Source of the DNA: Myxococcales bacterium
Lineage (GTDB): Bacteria; Myxococcota_A; UBA9160; SZUA-336
Assembly (NCBI GenBank): GCA_013215565.1
Contig: JABSQV010000003.1
Coordinates: 1 to 64,000, forward strand
Reading direction: 5' to 3'
Length of the DNA: 64,000 nt
Position numbers and translations under genes: made by a program. This document shows, in pieces, positions 1-8,879 of the stretch (positions are counted from its first letter, which is position 1; each line of letters begins with the position of its first letter). Under the pieces are notes generated by a model. The model did no database searches. It worked only from the letters and a program-made list of their open reading frames with translations, and was not told the DNA's origin.

Positions 1-205
1 CCGGAAGATTGGAGATCCGGTCCAAACCCCGCGAAGCGGGGTGGATGACCCAGCGATCGACTCCCATGTCGAACGCGAACACCTGCCGGTTCATCGACTG
101 GAGAGGATCCTGGTCGCCCCTTCCGTCCTCATCGGCACGCGAGGGAAGTGCTACGAAGGCTACAACAAAGCTCAGCAGCAACCCCGCCACGATTCCGCGT
201 CGCAT
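1..205 (-). CDS. mlaA: MlaA/VacJ lipid-asymmetry protein (N-terminal fragment)
   Basis: The reading frame starts at the ATG at 205 on the minus strand and runs off the left edge, so only about 68 residues are visible. They show a hydrophobic signal segment (residues 2-23) followed by the DPLQSMNRQVFAFDMGVDRW stretch that matches the N-terminal DPxxxMNRxxFxFN signature of the MlaA/VacJ family. MlaA sits in the outer membrane and removes mislocalised phospholipids from its outer leaflet. No lipobox cysteine is visible in the signal segment, so it may not be a lipoprotein. It lies 5 bp after mlaD and is probably the last visible gene of the mla operon. Confidence 0.85.
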   Translation of the reverse strand, partial: MRRGIVAGLLLSFVVAFVALPSRADEDGRGDQDPLQSMNRQVFAFDMGVDRWVIHPASRGLDRISNLP

Positions 206-210
206 AAAGC

Positions 211-663
211 CTAGCTCCCTCCGATGTTCTGGACGAGTTTCCCGATCAGTCGCTCGAGGATAATCGCCGACTGCGTGAATGCGATTTCGTCTCCGGGGCG
301 CAGGAGGATCTCTTCTCCGCCGGGTTCGAGCGCGATGTATTGATCTCCGAGCACTCCGAGCGTGAGGATCGAGGCGGAGGTATCGGAGGGAAGTTCGAGC
401 GAGCCCTCGAGGTCGAGGGAGGCCTTTGCGCGGTAATCGGAGTCGAGGACGATCGCGCTCACCTCACCCACGCGCACGCCCGCGATCTTGACCGGGGCCC
501 GCGGGCGCAGGCCCCCGATTTCGTCGAAGGTTGCAAAGAGTTTAAGGCCTCCCTTACCGGTGTAGGAAAGCCCGCCGAGGGTCACGGACAGGTACGCGAG
601 CGAGACGAGGGCGGCCAGCACGAAGGCCCCCACCATCAGGTCGCGTCCCGGAGAGGAATTCAT
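211..663 (-). CDS. mlaD: MlaD, MCE-domain substrate-binding protein
   Basis: MlaD carries phospholipid across the periplasm as the MCE component of the Mla ABC system. The 150-residue product has an N-terminal transmembrane anchor (about residues 10-32) and then one MCE domain, including the VKIAGVRVGEV core typical of the family. I chose the ATG at 663 because it overlaps the mlaE stop by 4 bp (ATGA), the same junction seen between mlaF and mlaE; an upstream in-frame ATG at 681 would sit inside mlaE. The C-terminal part after the MCE domain is short and ends in a hydrophobic helix (ILERLIGKLVQNI), the pore-forming helix in characterised MlaD. Confidence 0.9.
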   Translation of the reverse strand: MNSSPGRDLMVGAFVLAALVSLAYLSVTLGGLSYTGKGGLKLFATFDEIGGLRPRAPVKIAGVRVGEVSAIVLDSDYRAKASLDLEGSLELPSDTSASILTLGVLGDQYIALEPGGEEILLRPGDEIAFTQSAIILERLIGKLVQNIGGS

Positions 664-1448
664 AGCCAACGGACCTCCCAAAGCGCAGTAATAAAGTAAT
701 CAAAGATGAGAATCGCGACCGAGGCATGCACGACGGTCGATGTTGTCGCGGCACTCACGCCCGTGGCGTGAGGGGCCGCCGTATACCCGCGATAGGTCGC
801 GATCAGACCGACGAGGATCCCGAAAACGAGGGACTTGACGAAGCTTCCGGCGACGTCGGTACGAAAGACGACCGCGTTCTCGAGGCTCGAAAGGAAAGCT
901 CCGGAGTCGAGAGCCAGGGCGATCGAGGAGTACATGAAGCCGCCCGCCAGACCGACCACGATGAAGAGCGCGGACAGCAGCGGCATCGAAACCAACATCG
1001 CGATCGCCTTGGGCGCGACTTCAAGATCGATCGGGTCGAGCGACATCAGGCGCAACCCGTCGAGTTGCTGAGTGGCCACCATCGATCCGATCTCGGCCGC
1101 GATGGCGGAGCCGGCGCGACCGGTCACGAGAAGCGCCGTCAGCACCGGCCCCAGTTCCTTGATCAGGGTGAGACCGACCACCGCACCCAGGTTCGAGGTC
1201 GCGCCGAAACGCGCGAGCGTGCTGTAGCCCTGAAGCGCCAGGACCATCCCGATCGTGGCAGCCGAGACACACACGATCGGGATCGATACCACGCCAACCT
1301 GGTACAACTCGTCGACGAAGCGCCGGATCCGAACAGGACGCGAGAAGGTGGCTCGAAACACCAGCACCAAGAACGCCGTGAGCTGTCCCAGGGTCGCCAC
1401 GAAGCGGACACTGCGAAGGCCTAGGCCCTGCACCCAGCCCAGGCTCAT
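660..1448 (-). CDS. mlaE: MlaE, ABC transporter permease of the Mla system
   Basis: The 262-residue protein is an integral membrane permease of the MlaE (DUF140) family. It has about five or six hydrophobic segments and the conserved ELGPVLTALLVTGRAGSAIA region, followed by EIGSMVATQQLDGL, which is the coupling region to the MlaF ATPase. It overlaps both neighbours by 4 bp, indicating translational coupling with mlaF upstream and mlaD downstream. In the complex it forms the inner-membrane channel that binds the MlaD ring. Length is normal for the family. No mlaC (periplasmic shuttle) is seen between mlaD and mlaA; it may lie beyond the left edge. Confidence 0.93.
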   Translation of the reverse strand: MSLGWVQGLGLRSVRFVATLGQLTAFLVLVFRATFSRPVRIRRFVDELYQVGVVSIPIVCVSAATIGMVLALQGYSTLARFGATSNLGAVVGLTLIKELGPVLTALLVTGRAGSAIAAEIGSMVATQQLDGLRLMSLDPIDLEVAPKAIAMLVSMPLLSALFIVVGLAGGFMYSSIALALDSGAFLSSLENAVVFRTDVAGSFVKSLVFGILVGLIATYRGYTAAPHATGVSAATTSTVVHASVAILIFDYFITALWEVRWL

Positions 1449-2248
1449 GAGGGCTCGAACTCACCCGGCGGGGGCGGCTGACCCCCGGGACCCTTGCCCC
1501 CGTCCCCGGAGGCAAAGAATCCGGCGATCCGCGGGTCGGTACTGTGCTCGATCTCGCGAGTGGGTCCCTGAACCGCACCGCCCCCGCACAGGAACACGAT
1601 CTGGTGTGCCATCCGCAGGGTCGAGCCGATGTGGTGGGAAGTCACGAGCATGGTGACGCCGAGCCGCCTGTTGACCTCCACCAGGAGCGCCTCGATCATC
1701 CGCACCATCGGGGGATCGAGGCCCGAGAAGGGCTCGTCGCAGAGCAGGATCTCGGGCTTCATGATCAGGGCGCGCGCGAGCGCGACCCGGCGCATCATCC
1801 CGCCCGAGAGTTCGCCCGGAAGCAGCCCATCCACGTTTTCGAGCCCCACGCTGTCGAACTGCGCGTGGACCTCGTCGCGGATCTCGTCCTCCGTGAGCTT
1901 GGTGTGCTCGCGCAGCGGCAGCGCGACGTTGTCGTAGACCGTCATCGAGTCGAGCAGGGCGCCGCTCTGGAACATCATCCCGACCTTGCGCCGGAACCGT
2001 CGCGCCTGCCGCTCGGGCATGCAGGTGATCTCCTGGTCCCCGACCCAGATGTCTCCGAAGTCGGGAGGCCCGAGACACGCGATCATGCGCATCAGCGTGG
2101 TCTTGCCTCCGCCACTGGCCCCGAGAATGACTGTGATCTTGCCTTCGACGAAGCGGCACGAAAGCCCGTCGTAGACCACCCGGTCCCCCCACGAGTGACG
2201 GAGGTTCACGATGTCGACGTGGGCCTTCTCGAGAGAGGGATCGGTCAT
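1445..2248 (-). CDS. mlaF: MlaF, ABC transporter ATP-binding protein of the Mla system
   Basis: This 267-residue ATPase powers the Mla phospholipid transporter. It has the Walker A motif GASGGGKT (residues 43-50), the Q-loop in MMFQ (residue 94), the signature LSGGM (147-151) and Walker B LLCDEP (168-173), with an SHH switch histidine further on. It is the first gene of the mlaF-mlaE-mlaD-mlaA transcription unit and shares a 4-bp stop/start overlap with mlaE. The C-terminal tail is rich in Gly/Pro. The upstream space 2249-2450 separates it from a divergent gene and should hold promoters for both, but no strong consensus is visible there. Confidence 0.95.
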   Translation of the reverse strand: MTDPSLEKAHVDIVNLRHSWGDRVVYDGLSCRFVEGKITVILGASGGGKTTLMRMIACLGPPDFGDIWVGDQEITCMPERQARRFRRKVGMMFQSGALLDSMTVYDNVALPLREHTKLTEDEIRDEVHAQFDSVGLENVDGLLPGELSGGMMRRVALARALIMKPEILLCDEPFSGLDPPMVRMIEALLVEVNRRLGVTMLVTSHHIGSTLRMAHQIVFLCGGGAVQGPTREIEHSTDPRIAGFFASGDGGKGPGGQPPPPGEFEPS

Positions 2249-2450
2249 GGGTGCGTTCCGGGGCTCCGCTCGGGAGAATGGGCTGCAATCTACTACTTGA
2301 GGCCCGGTTCTGTCTCCGGGCCGGCTCCCAGGGGCCGGGTTAGACTAATGCCCGATGCAGCGAGGCGCCACGCTGCCGAAGCCGGATTCGGTCCAGTTCC
2401 CGCTGAAGTCTCGCGCCTGGAATTTCCGGGCTTCGAAGGGCAGACACTCG

Positions 2451-4616
2451 ATGGGGCAGCAGCGCGGGCGACTCCGGAGACTGGCGCAACTGCTCGGCTC
2501 GGGACTGCTCGCAGCAAGCCCAGCGCCGCTGCTCGCCGGCGAGACCGAGGTCCAGATCGTGAGGTGCACGGAGCCGCCCACGATCGACGGCCGACTGGAC
2601 GATGCCGTGTGGGCGCACGCGGCAATGATCGACCACTTCGGCCAGGCCGAGCCCCGGCCCGGCGCGCCTCCGAGCCAGCGCACCGAGGCCCGGCTGCTGT
2701 ACGACAGCAACTTTCTCTACATCGGGGTCCGCGCCTTCGACACCGACCCGGCCGCGATCGTGGCCAAGCAGATGATCTTCGATGCGTCGATGCGCTCCGA
2801 CGACCGCATCAACATCATCCTCGACACGTTCCACGATCGGCGCAACGGCTACTTCTTTCAGCTCAATCCCCTGGGAACACGCGGGGACGCGCTGCTCGAG
2901 AACAACACCCGCTTTCAGCGGCAGTGGAACGGGATCTGGTACGGAAAATCCACGATCGACGACCTGGGATGGACGGCCGAGTTCGCGATTCCATTCGAAA
3001 CCCTGAACTTCAATCCAGAGAAAGACGTCTGGGGCTTCAACGTCCAGCGCAGGATCCGTCGCACGAACGAGGACCTGCGCTGGACGGACGCACTCCCGAA
3101 CCGGAGTCTCATCGACGTCAGCACGATCGGCACGATCCGAGGCCTGCGCGGAATGGAACAGGGCCTGGGGATCGATCTCAAGCCCTCGATGGCGCTGTCT
3201 TATCTAAGCGAGGAGCCGAGCGACTCCGACCATTACCTGGGCCAACCCGCGCTCGATCTGTCGTACAAGTTCCTGCCCCAGATTACGGGACTTCTCACCT
3301 TCAACACGGATTTCTCCGAATCCCCCGTCGACGCCCGGCAGATCAACCTGGGCCGCTTCGCCCTCTTCTTTCCCGAAACGCGAGACTTCTTTCTCCAGGA
3401 CGCCGGGATCTTCCGGTTCGGGGACCTCGCGGACGAAAACGGCTTGCCGTTCTTCTCGCGCCGCATCGGACTCGTTCCCGGAGACCGAGAGGTGAAGATC
3501 CGTGCAGGGGCCAAGTTGACGGCGCGGGTCGGGCCCTGGAACCTGGGGCTGCTGGACGTACAGATGGAGCCCTTCGGGGAGATCGACTCCAAGAATCTCT
3601 CGGTCGGGCGCCTGTCTCTGGACCTGCTCGAGGAGTCCCAGGTCGGCATGATCTTCACGAACGGCGACCCGGCGACGCCCGATGACAACTGGCTGGTCGG
3701 GGTGGACGGTCGGTACCGTGTGTCGGACCTCTTCGGGAGCCAGATCTTCCAGGCCGACGCGTGGTTCCAGCGAACCCAGTCGACGGGAACGAGCGGCCGG
3801 GAGGCCGCCTTCGGCGCGCGGCTCGCGTACCCGAACGACCGGATCAACTGGAAGCTCGAGCTAAAGGAAATCCAGGAGAATTTCCGACCCGCCCTCGGGT
3901 TTGCAAACCGGGTCGGAATCCGCAAGTACGGCGGGAGTTTCCGATTTCGCACCCGGCCCGAGACCTGGCTCCGCACGGTGGACACCCAACTGCTCGGGCT
4001 GCTGGTCACGGACCGCAGCAACCGGCTCGAGACTGGGCGGGTCCTGTGGAACCTGCTCGCCTTCCAGACCAACGACGGCGACAAGCTCACCTTCACGTAC
4101 GTCTACGATCACGAGGAACTCCGGGACGAGGCCTTCGAAGTGCTCGACGATCTGTTCGTCCCGACTGGTAGCTACACCAGCCACCGCGGTCGTGTCTCGC
4201 TGCTGACCTCGCCGGGCCGCCCGGTCCAGGGCCGACTCGAGTACGGCTGGGGCGGATTCTTCTCGGGTCGGAGAAGCGACGTCGTAGCCGCGCTCGACCT
4301 GCGGCTCTCCAGGTTCGTCTTTCTGGGGCTCGACTACGCGCAGTCCGCGATCCGGCTTCCAGCTGGAACCGCCCATACTCGGCTCGCGCGGCTCGACCTC
4401 GCCCTGATGGCGACCCCCGACCTTTCGTGGACGACCGCGGTACAGTACGACAACGTGAGCGACACCCTCGGCATGAACAGCCGGATCCGCTGGATCGTCC
4501 AACCCGGGAACGAACTCTTCCTGGTCTTCAATCAGACCTACGAGGCGAGCGCAGAGAGCGTCCACCCGATCCTGTCCAGGGCGACTTTCAAGTTCCGCTA
4601 CACCTTTCGCTTCTGA
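2451..4616 (+). CDS. DUF5916 outer-membrane protein with carbohydrate-binding-9-like domain
   Basis: The 721-residue product starts best at the ATG at 2451, which begins a basic n-region and hydrophobic signal peptide ending near LLAGE (residue 30); an in-frame ATG at 2355 would add a non-signal extension. After the signal comes a CBM9-like beta-sandwich ([16 protein letters not shown], about residues 40-190). The DUF5916 region follows, with many alternating-hydrophobic strands, and the protein ends in FKFRYTFRF, the aromatic terminus expected for a beta-barrel recognised by the BAM machinery. The family is often seen as a surface or outer-membrane protein, but its function is not established. 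It lies directly before rfbC with only 2 bp between them. Confidence 0.85.
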   Translation: MGQQRGRLRRLAQLLGSGLLAASPAPLLAGETEVQIVRCTEPPTIDGRLDDAVWAHAAMIDHFGQAEPRPGAPPSQRTEARLLYDSNFLYIGVRAFDTDPAAIVAKQMIFDASMRSDDRINIILDTFHDRRNGYFFQLNPLGTRGDALLENNTRFQRQWNGIWYGKSTIDDLGWTAEFAIPFETLNFNPEKDVWGFNVQRRIRRTNEDLRWTDALPNRSLIDVSTIGTIRGLRGMEQGLGIDLKPSMALSYLSEEPSDSDHYLGQPALDLSYKFLPQITGLLTFNTDFSESPVDARQINLGRFALFFPETRDFFLQDAGIFRFGDLADENGLPFFSRRIGLVPGDREVKIRAGAKLTARVGPWNLGLLDVQMEPFGEIDSKNLSVGRLSLDLLEESQVGMIFTNGDPATPDDNWLVGVDGRYRVSDLFGSQIFQADAWFQRTQSTGTSGREAAFGARLAYPNDRINWKLELKEIQENFRPALGFANRVGIRKYGGSFRFRTRPETWLRTVDTQLLGLLVTDRSNRLETGRVLWNLLAFQTNDGDKLTFTYVYDHEELRDEAFEVLDDLFVPTGSYTSHRGRVSLLTSPGRPVQGRLEYGWGGFFSGRRSDVVAALDLRLSRFVFLGLDYAQSAIRLPAGTAHTRLARLDLALMATPDLSWTTAVQYDNVSDTLGMNSRIRWIVQPGNELFLVFNQTYEASAESVHPILSRATFKFRYTFRF

Positions 4617-4618
4617 TC

Positions 4619-5191
4619 ATGAACTTCATAGAAACCGATCTTCCCGGAGTCATCCTCGTCGAACCCGACGTGCATCGGGACGATCGCGGCTTCTTCCTAG
4701 AGACGTATCACGCCCGGCGTTATGCGGCGGGCCCGATCCCAGCGACCTTCGTGCAAGACAATCACTCGCGCTCGGAGGCGCGAACGCTGCGCGGCCTGCA
4801 CACGCAGGTCGAGCCCGGGCAGGGGAAGCTGGTCCGCGCGATCGAGGGCACGATCTTCGATGTGGCCGTCGACGTCCGCCGCGGCTCACCGGCGTTCGGG
4901 GACTGGATCGGGGTAGAACTCTCGGCCGAGAACTTCCGGCAGCTCTGGATCCCGCCGGGCTTCGCACACGGCTTCTGCGTCACGAGCGCGAGCGCTCAGG
5001 TCGAGTACAAGTGTACGGAGTTCTACGACCCCGCCGACGAGATCGGGATTCGCTGGAACGACCCGGCGATTGCGATCGACTGGCCGATCGACGAGCCGCT
5101 GCTCTCCGGAAAGGACGCGGCCGCCCCGCTCCTCGGCGAACTCACGCGACTCCCGAGCTATCTTCCCCCGGAGCCGAAGGCCGGAGCGTGA
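4619..5191 (+). CDS. rfbC: dTDP-4-dehydrorhamnose 3,5-epimerase
   Basis: RfbC/RmlC epimerises dTDP-4-keto-6-deoxyglucose at C3 and C5 in dTDP-L-rhamnose synthesis for surface polysaccharide. The 190-residue frame starts at the ATG 2 bp after the DUF5916 stop. It shows the family pattern: [10 protein letters not shown], the active-site RGLHTQ (His61), [11 protein letters not shown], and YKCTEFYDP with the tyrosine pair at 130 and 136. The other three rml genes are not in this window, so either they lie elsewhere or this is a family paralogue. Its last 50 bp overlap the convergent metallophosphoesterase gene. Confidence 0.93.
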   Translation: MNFIETDLPGVILVEPDVHRDDRGFFLETYHARRYAAGPIPATFVQDNHSRSEARTLRGLHTQVEPGQGKLVRAIEGTIFDVAVDVRRGSPAFGDWIGVELSAENFRQLWIPPGFAHGFCVTSASAQVEYKCTEFYDPADEIGIRWNDPAIAIDWPIDEPLLSGKDAAAPLLGELTRLPSYLPPEPKAGA

Positions 5192-6344
5192 TCAGGGTGA
5201 TCTCGGCTGGCGCAAAGAGCCGCAGCGGCGGGCCCCAGAAGCCGGTGCCGCGACTGACGTAGATGCGCGACGGCGCCGCGTCTGGACCGACGCTGTAGAG
5301 CCCGGCCACGTAGGGGACCGCAAGCCGGACCAGCAGTCCGAAGGGCCAGATCTGGCCTCCGTGAGTGTGTCCCGAGAGCTGCAGGTCAACCCCCAGATGC
5401 CGGGCGCGCCGAAAGGTCGTGGGGTCGTGCGCGAGTAACACGACCGCACGCTCGGGATCCCGGCCTGCCAGCGCCGCCGAGAGGTCCTCGCCTCCGCTCC
5501 CTGACCCGAAGCCGCCGCGGTGATCGTCGACACCGGCCAGGTCGAAGTCCGCGCCGCCCGCTTCGATCCGGACTCGCTCGTTGCGCAGGACGCGGATCCC
5601 GAGTTCCCGGATCCGCTCGGTCCAGGGATCGGCGCCCGAGTAGTGGTCGTGGTTCCCGGTCACGAAGTAACTCCCGTGCCGCGAAGCCAGGTTCCGGAGC
5701 GGCTCGGCCAGCGCTCCGATCTCGCGCACGTCCCCGTCGGCCAGGTCTCCCGTGATCGCGACCAGATCGGGATCCAGCGCATTCGCGCGCGCGACCACCT
5801 CCTCCAGAAAGCGACGGCCGAGCAGCAGGCCGAGATGCAGATCGCTGATCTGCACGATCCGGAATCGGCCGAGCGCGCGGGGCCAGCGTTCGAGCCGGAC
5901 CTCCACGCGCCGGACCCCCGGGGGCCGGAGCGCCGACCCAAGCCCGACCCAGACGGCGGCTCCGACTACGACGAAGACGCCGCCCGCTCGGAACCGGGCG
6001 ACCTGGACCGGGTCAAAGACCTCTCGTGCCGCCGCGAAGCCCAGCGAGAACAGCCAGAGCCCCGCGTCGGAGGCGGCAAGGCCGACGATCAGCAGGAATC
6101 CGGTGCCCAGCCAGAGGAACGCCGGCCAGGCGACGAGCCGCGCGATCCGGCGCGGCAACAGACGCCCGGCGAAGGGTTCGGCGACCAGGAGCGCCGCGAG
6201 CCCCGCGATCCCGGCCAGCAGCGCCAGCTCGATCCCCAGAGAAAGTTCGAGATCGAGCACGAGCCGGTGGGCGAGGTAGAGGTGTCCACCCGCGAACACG
6301 GAGAGCAGCAAACACAGCATCAGGATCCCCGCCAGGAGCCTCAC
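5142..6344 (-). CDS. membrane-anchored metallophosphoesterase (YkuE/YaeI-like)
   Basis: The 400-residue protein has four to five N-terminal transmembrane segments (about residues 1-150) and then a calcineurin-like phosphoesterase domain. The metal-binding motifs are all present in order: ISDLHLG, TGDLADG, GNHDHY, AHDPTTF and [11 protein letters not shown]. This architecture is that of the YkuE/YaeI family, some members of which hydrolyse UDP-2,3-diacylglucosamine or act on the cell envelope; the substrate here cannot be told from sequence. The 3' end overlaps the rfbC 3' end by 50 bp in convergent orientation, so a stretch of DNA codes on both strands. Confidence 0.9.
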   Translation of the reverse strand: MRLLAGILMLCLLLSVFAGGHLYLAHRLVLDLELSLGIELALLAGIAGLAALLVAEPFAGRLLPRRIARLVAWPAFLWLGTGFLLIVGLAASDAGLWLFSLGFAAAREVFDPVQVARFRAGGVFVVVGAAVWVGLGSALRPPGVRRVEVRLERWPRALGRFRIVQISDLHLGLLLGRRFLEEVVARANALDPDLVAITGDLADGDVREIGALAEPLRNLASRHGSYFVTGNHDHYSGADPWTERIRELGIRVLRNERVRIEAGGADFDLAGVDDHRGGFGSGSGGEDLSAALAGRDPERAVVLLAHDPTTFRRARHLGVDLQLSGHTHGGQIWPFGLLVRLAVPYVAGLYSVGPDAAPSRIYVSRGTGFWGPPLRLFAPAEITLITLRPSAPGEDSSGVA

Positions 6345-6509
6345 CGAGGGCTCGGTCTCTCGAACCCACAGGGCGCGCTGGCCTCAGCCGGCAGACGCGG
6401 CCAGGCAAGGAACCGGCGGTGGGCCCGATTGCCCCAGGCTGTCCCCCGGGGAGCCGCGGCGTCTGCGGGGATGTAGTCCCGAGCGCGGATCGGGCGTACA
6501 GTTTGCGGC

Positions 6510-7268
6510 ATGTTGAGAGGCCTGCTCTCCCTCGTCTTCTGGGGGTTCCTGCTCCTGACCTCGGCCCTGTGCTTCGGGGTCTCGCTCGCCCTCTGGGGGG
6601 TGACAGCACCCTTCGACCGGCGCCGGGTCCTGTTGCACGGATTCACCTGCTTCTGGGCATCGCTCTACACCTGGCTCAACCCCGCCTGGCAGGTGAGGGT
6701 CCTGGGCCGGGAGCGGATCCGGCCCGGCGTCGCCTATGTCATGGTCGCAAACCACCTCTCACTGCTCGACATCCTCGTGGTCTTTCGCCTCTTCCGCCAC
6801 TTCAAGTGGGTCTCGAAGATCGAGAATTTCCGCGTGCCCTTCATCGGCTGGAACATGACGCTGAACGGCTATATCCGGCTGCGTCGCGGCAACCAGGAGA
6901 GCGCCGCGCAAATGCTCAAAGCCTGCGAGCGCGCACTCGAAGCGGGAAGCTCGGTCACGATCTTTCCCGAGGGCACGCGATCTCCCGACGGACGGCTGCT
7001 CCAGTTTCGTCCCGGCGCCTTCGAGATCGCCCGGCGCACCCAGCAGCCGATCCTGCCGGTGCTGATCCAGGGCACCGCCGACGCCCTGCCGAAACGCGGA
7101 TTCATCCTCCGGGGGCGCCACCCGATCTCGGTCGAGGTTCTCGACGAACTGGCTCCCGCGAGTTTCGCAGGCCTCGATACCGATCAACTCGCGCTGCGGG
7201 TCCGCCGGATCTTTGCCGAACGGCTGGGCCAGGAAGACGGGGCCGGGCAAATGCGCGCCGCGGGCTGA
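6510..7268 (+). CDS. lysophospholipid acyltransferase (PlsC-like)
   Basis: This 252-residue protein is a 1-acyl-glycerol-3-phosphate acyltransferase-like enzyme that would transfer a fatty acyl group to a lysophospholipid at the inner membrane. An N-terminal membrane segment (residues 1-33) precedes the catalytic block NHLSLLD (His82, Asp87) and the glycerophosphate-binding block FPEGTRS (Glu154). A further conserved patch QQPILPV lies downstream. It is a stand-alone gene between two minus-strand genes. Whether it is the main plsC or a paralogue acting on another lipid cannot be decided here. Confidence 0.9.
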   Translation: MLRGLLSLVFWGFLLLTSALCFGVSLALWGVTAPFDRRRVLLHGFTCFWASLYTWLNPAWQVRVLGRERIRPGVAYVMVANHLSLLDILVVFRLFRHFKWVSKIENFRVPFIGWNMTLNGYIRLRRGNQESAAQMLKACERALEAGSSVTIFPEGTRSPDGRLLQFRPGAFEIARRTQQPILPVLIQGTADALPKRGFILRGRHPISVEVLDELAPASFAGLDTDQLALRVRRIFAERLGQEDGAGQMRAAG

Positions 7269-7325
7269 GACGGCGCGAGCCGGGCATGGACCTTCGCGGG
7301 CGGTCGCACGACCGCCGGCCCGACG

Positions 7326-8465
7326 CTACTGGCACTTGAGTTGACTGTGATCGCGCATCCAGCTGATCGTGTCCTCGGCCTCGACCCGCTCGGCCTCCAG
7401 GAAGCGGCCGACCGCGGCATCGAGGCGCGGGTCGGCGAGGTAGTGCAGGCTGTAGGTGGGCTGGGCGTCGAAGCCGCGAAGTTGCTTGTACTCGCCCCCA
7501 GCGCCCGGCTCGAAGCGTTTGAGTCCGTTCCGGATGCAGTGATCGGCCGCCGCGTAGTAGCAGACGTTGAAGTGGAGGTGGCGCAGGTACCTGAAGGCGC
7601 CCCAGTAACGCCCGTACATGACATCGCCCTTGTGCACGTTGAAGGTCCCGGCCAGGAGTTCTCCGTCCCGTTCCGCCACCACGAAGCACAGGCGCTTCCG
7701 AAAACGCTGCCCGAGGAGTTCGAAGACCCGGAGGTTCAGGTACTGGCGCCCCCAGGCGCGCTGCTCGATGGTCGCGAGGTAGAGCCGGTACATGGGCTCC
7801 ATCAGTCGATCCGGGATCTCGTCCCCCACGAGCGCCCGAATCGTGACCCCGGCCTCTTCGATCGCGCGGCGCTCGCGCCGGATCTGATTTCTCCGCTTGC
7901 TCCGGAAGCGCGCAAGATAGTCGTCGAAACTCCGGTAGCCCTGGTTCTGCCAGTGGTACTGGATCCCCACCCGGAGCCGGAAGCCGGCCTTGGAGAGCGG
8001 CTCGATTTCGTCCGGGCGGCAAAAGTTCACGTGCACGCCCGAAAGCTCGTTGGCGGTACACAGTTCCAGCAGCGCTGCGCCGATCCGCTCGATCATTTCG
8101 GGCCGCTCGAGATCGGGACGAACCAGGATTCGGGCGCCGGTCACGGGTGTGAACGGGACTCCGGCCAGCAACTTGGGGTAGTAGCGGATCCCGGCGCGCT
8201 CCGCGGCGTCCGCCCAGCCGTGATCGAATACGAACTCGCCCGCGCTGTGGCCCTTGAGGTACAGCGGGCAGGCGGCTGCGATCCCGTGCCGGTCGCGGAT
8301 CACCAGCGGACGGGGCGCCCAGCCGGTCTCGGGACCCACGGCGCCCGCCTCTTCCAGGGACGCGAGCCACCCCCACTCGAGAAAAGGGGACTCGGCGCCC
8401 ACGAGCGCGTTCCACTCCTCGCACGGGATCTCGCAGACCCCGCCCAGGAACTCGATCTCGGCCAT
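7326..8465 (-). CDS. FemAB/GNAT-like protein of the COG3146 (DUF482) type
   Basis: The 379-residue protein resembles the COG3146 'peptidogalycan biosynthesis' family, which has a doubled GNAT fold like the FemAB aminoacyltransferases. Visible family features are SPFLEWGWLASLEEAG near the N-terminus, GYRSFDDYLARFRSKRRNQIRRER in the centre (a basic stretch, about residues 175-200), and the C-terminal block HLHFNVCYYAAADHCIRNG followed by FEPGAGGEYKQLRGF. The natural acceptor of this family is not known. It is transcribed toward the acyltransferase and diverges from clpS, with 48 bp between the start codons. Confidence 0.8.
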   Translation of the reverse strand: MAEIEFLGGVCEIPCEEWNALVGAESPFLEWGWLASLEEAGAVGPETGWAPRPLVIRDRHGIAAACPLYLKGHSAGEFVFDHGWADAAERAGIRYYPKLLAGVPFTPVTGARILVRPDLERPEMIERIGAALLELCTANELSGVHVNFCRPDEIEPLSKAGFRLRVGIQYHWQNQGYRSFDDYLARFRSKRRNQIRRERRAIEEAGVTIRALVGDEIPDRLMEPMYRLYLATIEQRAWGRQYLNLRVFELLGQRFRKRLCFVVAERDGELLAGTFNVHKGDVMYGRYWGAFRYLRHLHFNVCYYAAADHCIRNGLKRFEPGAGGEYKQLRGFDAQPTYSLHYLADPRLDAAVGRFLEAERVEAEDTISWMRDHSQLKCQ

Positions 8466-8513
8466 GCCGGGCCAGTCTAGCCCCCGACCCCCTCAGGCTC
8501 CTATCCTGTCGGG

Positions 8514-8879
8514 GTGGCAGCGGATCCCAAAAAGCCCGATGTCCCGGCCCGGCCCGAGGACGCCGTTTCGCGGCCTGAGCGAGAACGCGATCGGGGCGTC
8601 GCCACCCGGCAGCGCAGAAAGCTCAAACGGCCGCCCAAATTCAAGGTCATTCTCTACAACGATGACTACACGCCGATGGAGTTCGTGGTCTCCCTGCTCG
8701 AACAGGTGTTCAAGCGGGGGCCCTCGGAGGCCACCCAGCTGATGCTCACGATTCACCGGACGGGCTCGGGTTGCGCGGGCGTGTATGTTCTGGAGGTGGC
8801 CGAGACCAAGGTCGCCTCGGTCCACCGCATGGCCGAGAGGCGGGGGTACCCGCTTCGCGCAGGAGCTGAACCGGAGTGA
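8514..8879 (+). CDS. clpS: ClpS, ClpAP adaptor for N-degron substrates
   Basis: ClpS recognises N-end-rule substrates and delivers them to ClpA. The start is a GTG at 8514 giving 121 residues. The N-terminal 40 residues are charged and unstructured-looking, as in other ClpS proteins, and the core has KFKVILYNDDYTPMEFVVSLL, in which the NDD...M pattern forms the N-degron pocket, and a later HRTGSGCAGVY block. The stop overlaps the clpA start in a GTGA junction, which strongly supports the assignment and translational coupling. Confidence 0.95.
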   Translation: MAADPKKPDVPARPEDAVSRPERERDRGVATRQRRKLKRPPKFKVILYNDDYTPMEFVVSLLEQVFKRGPSEATQLMLTIHRTGSGCAGVYVLEVAETKVASVHRMAERRGYPLRAGAEPE

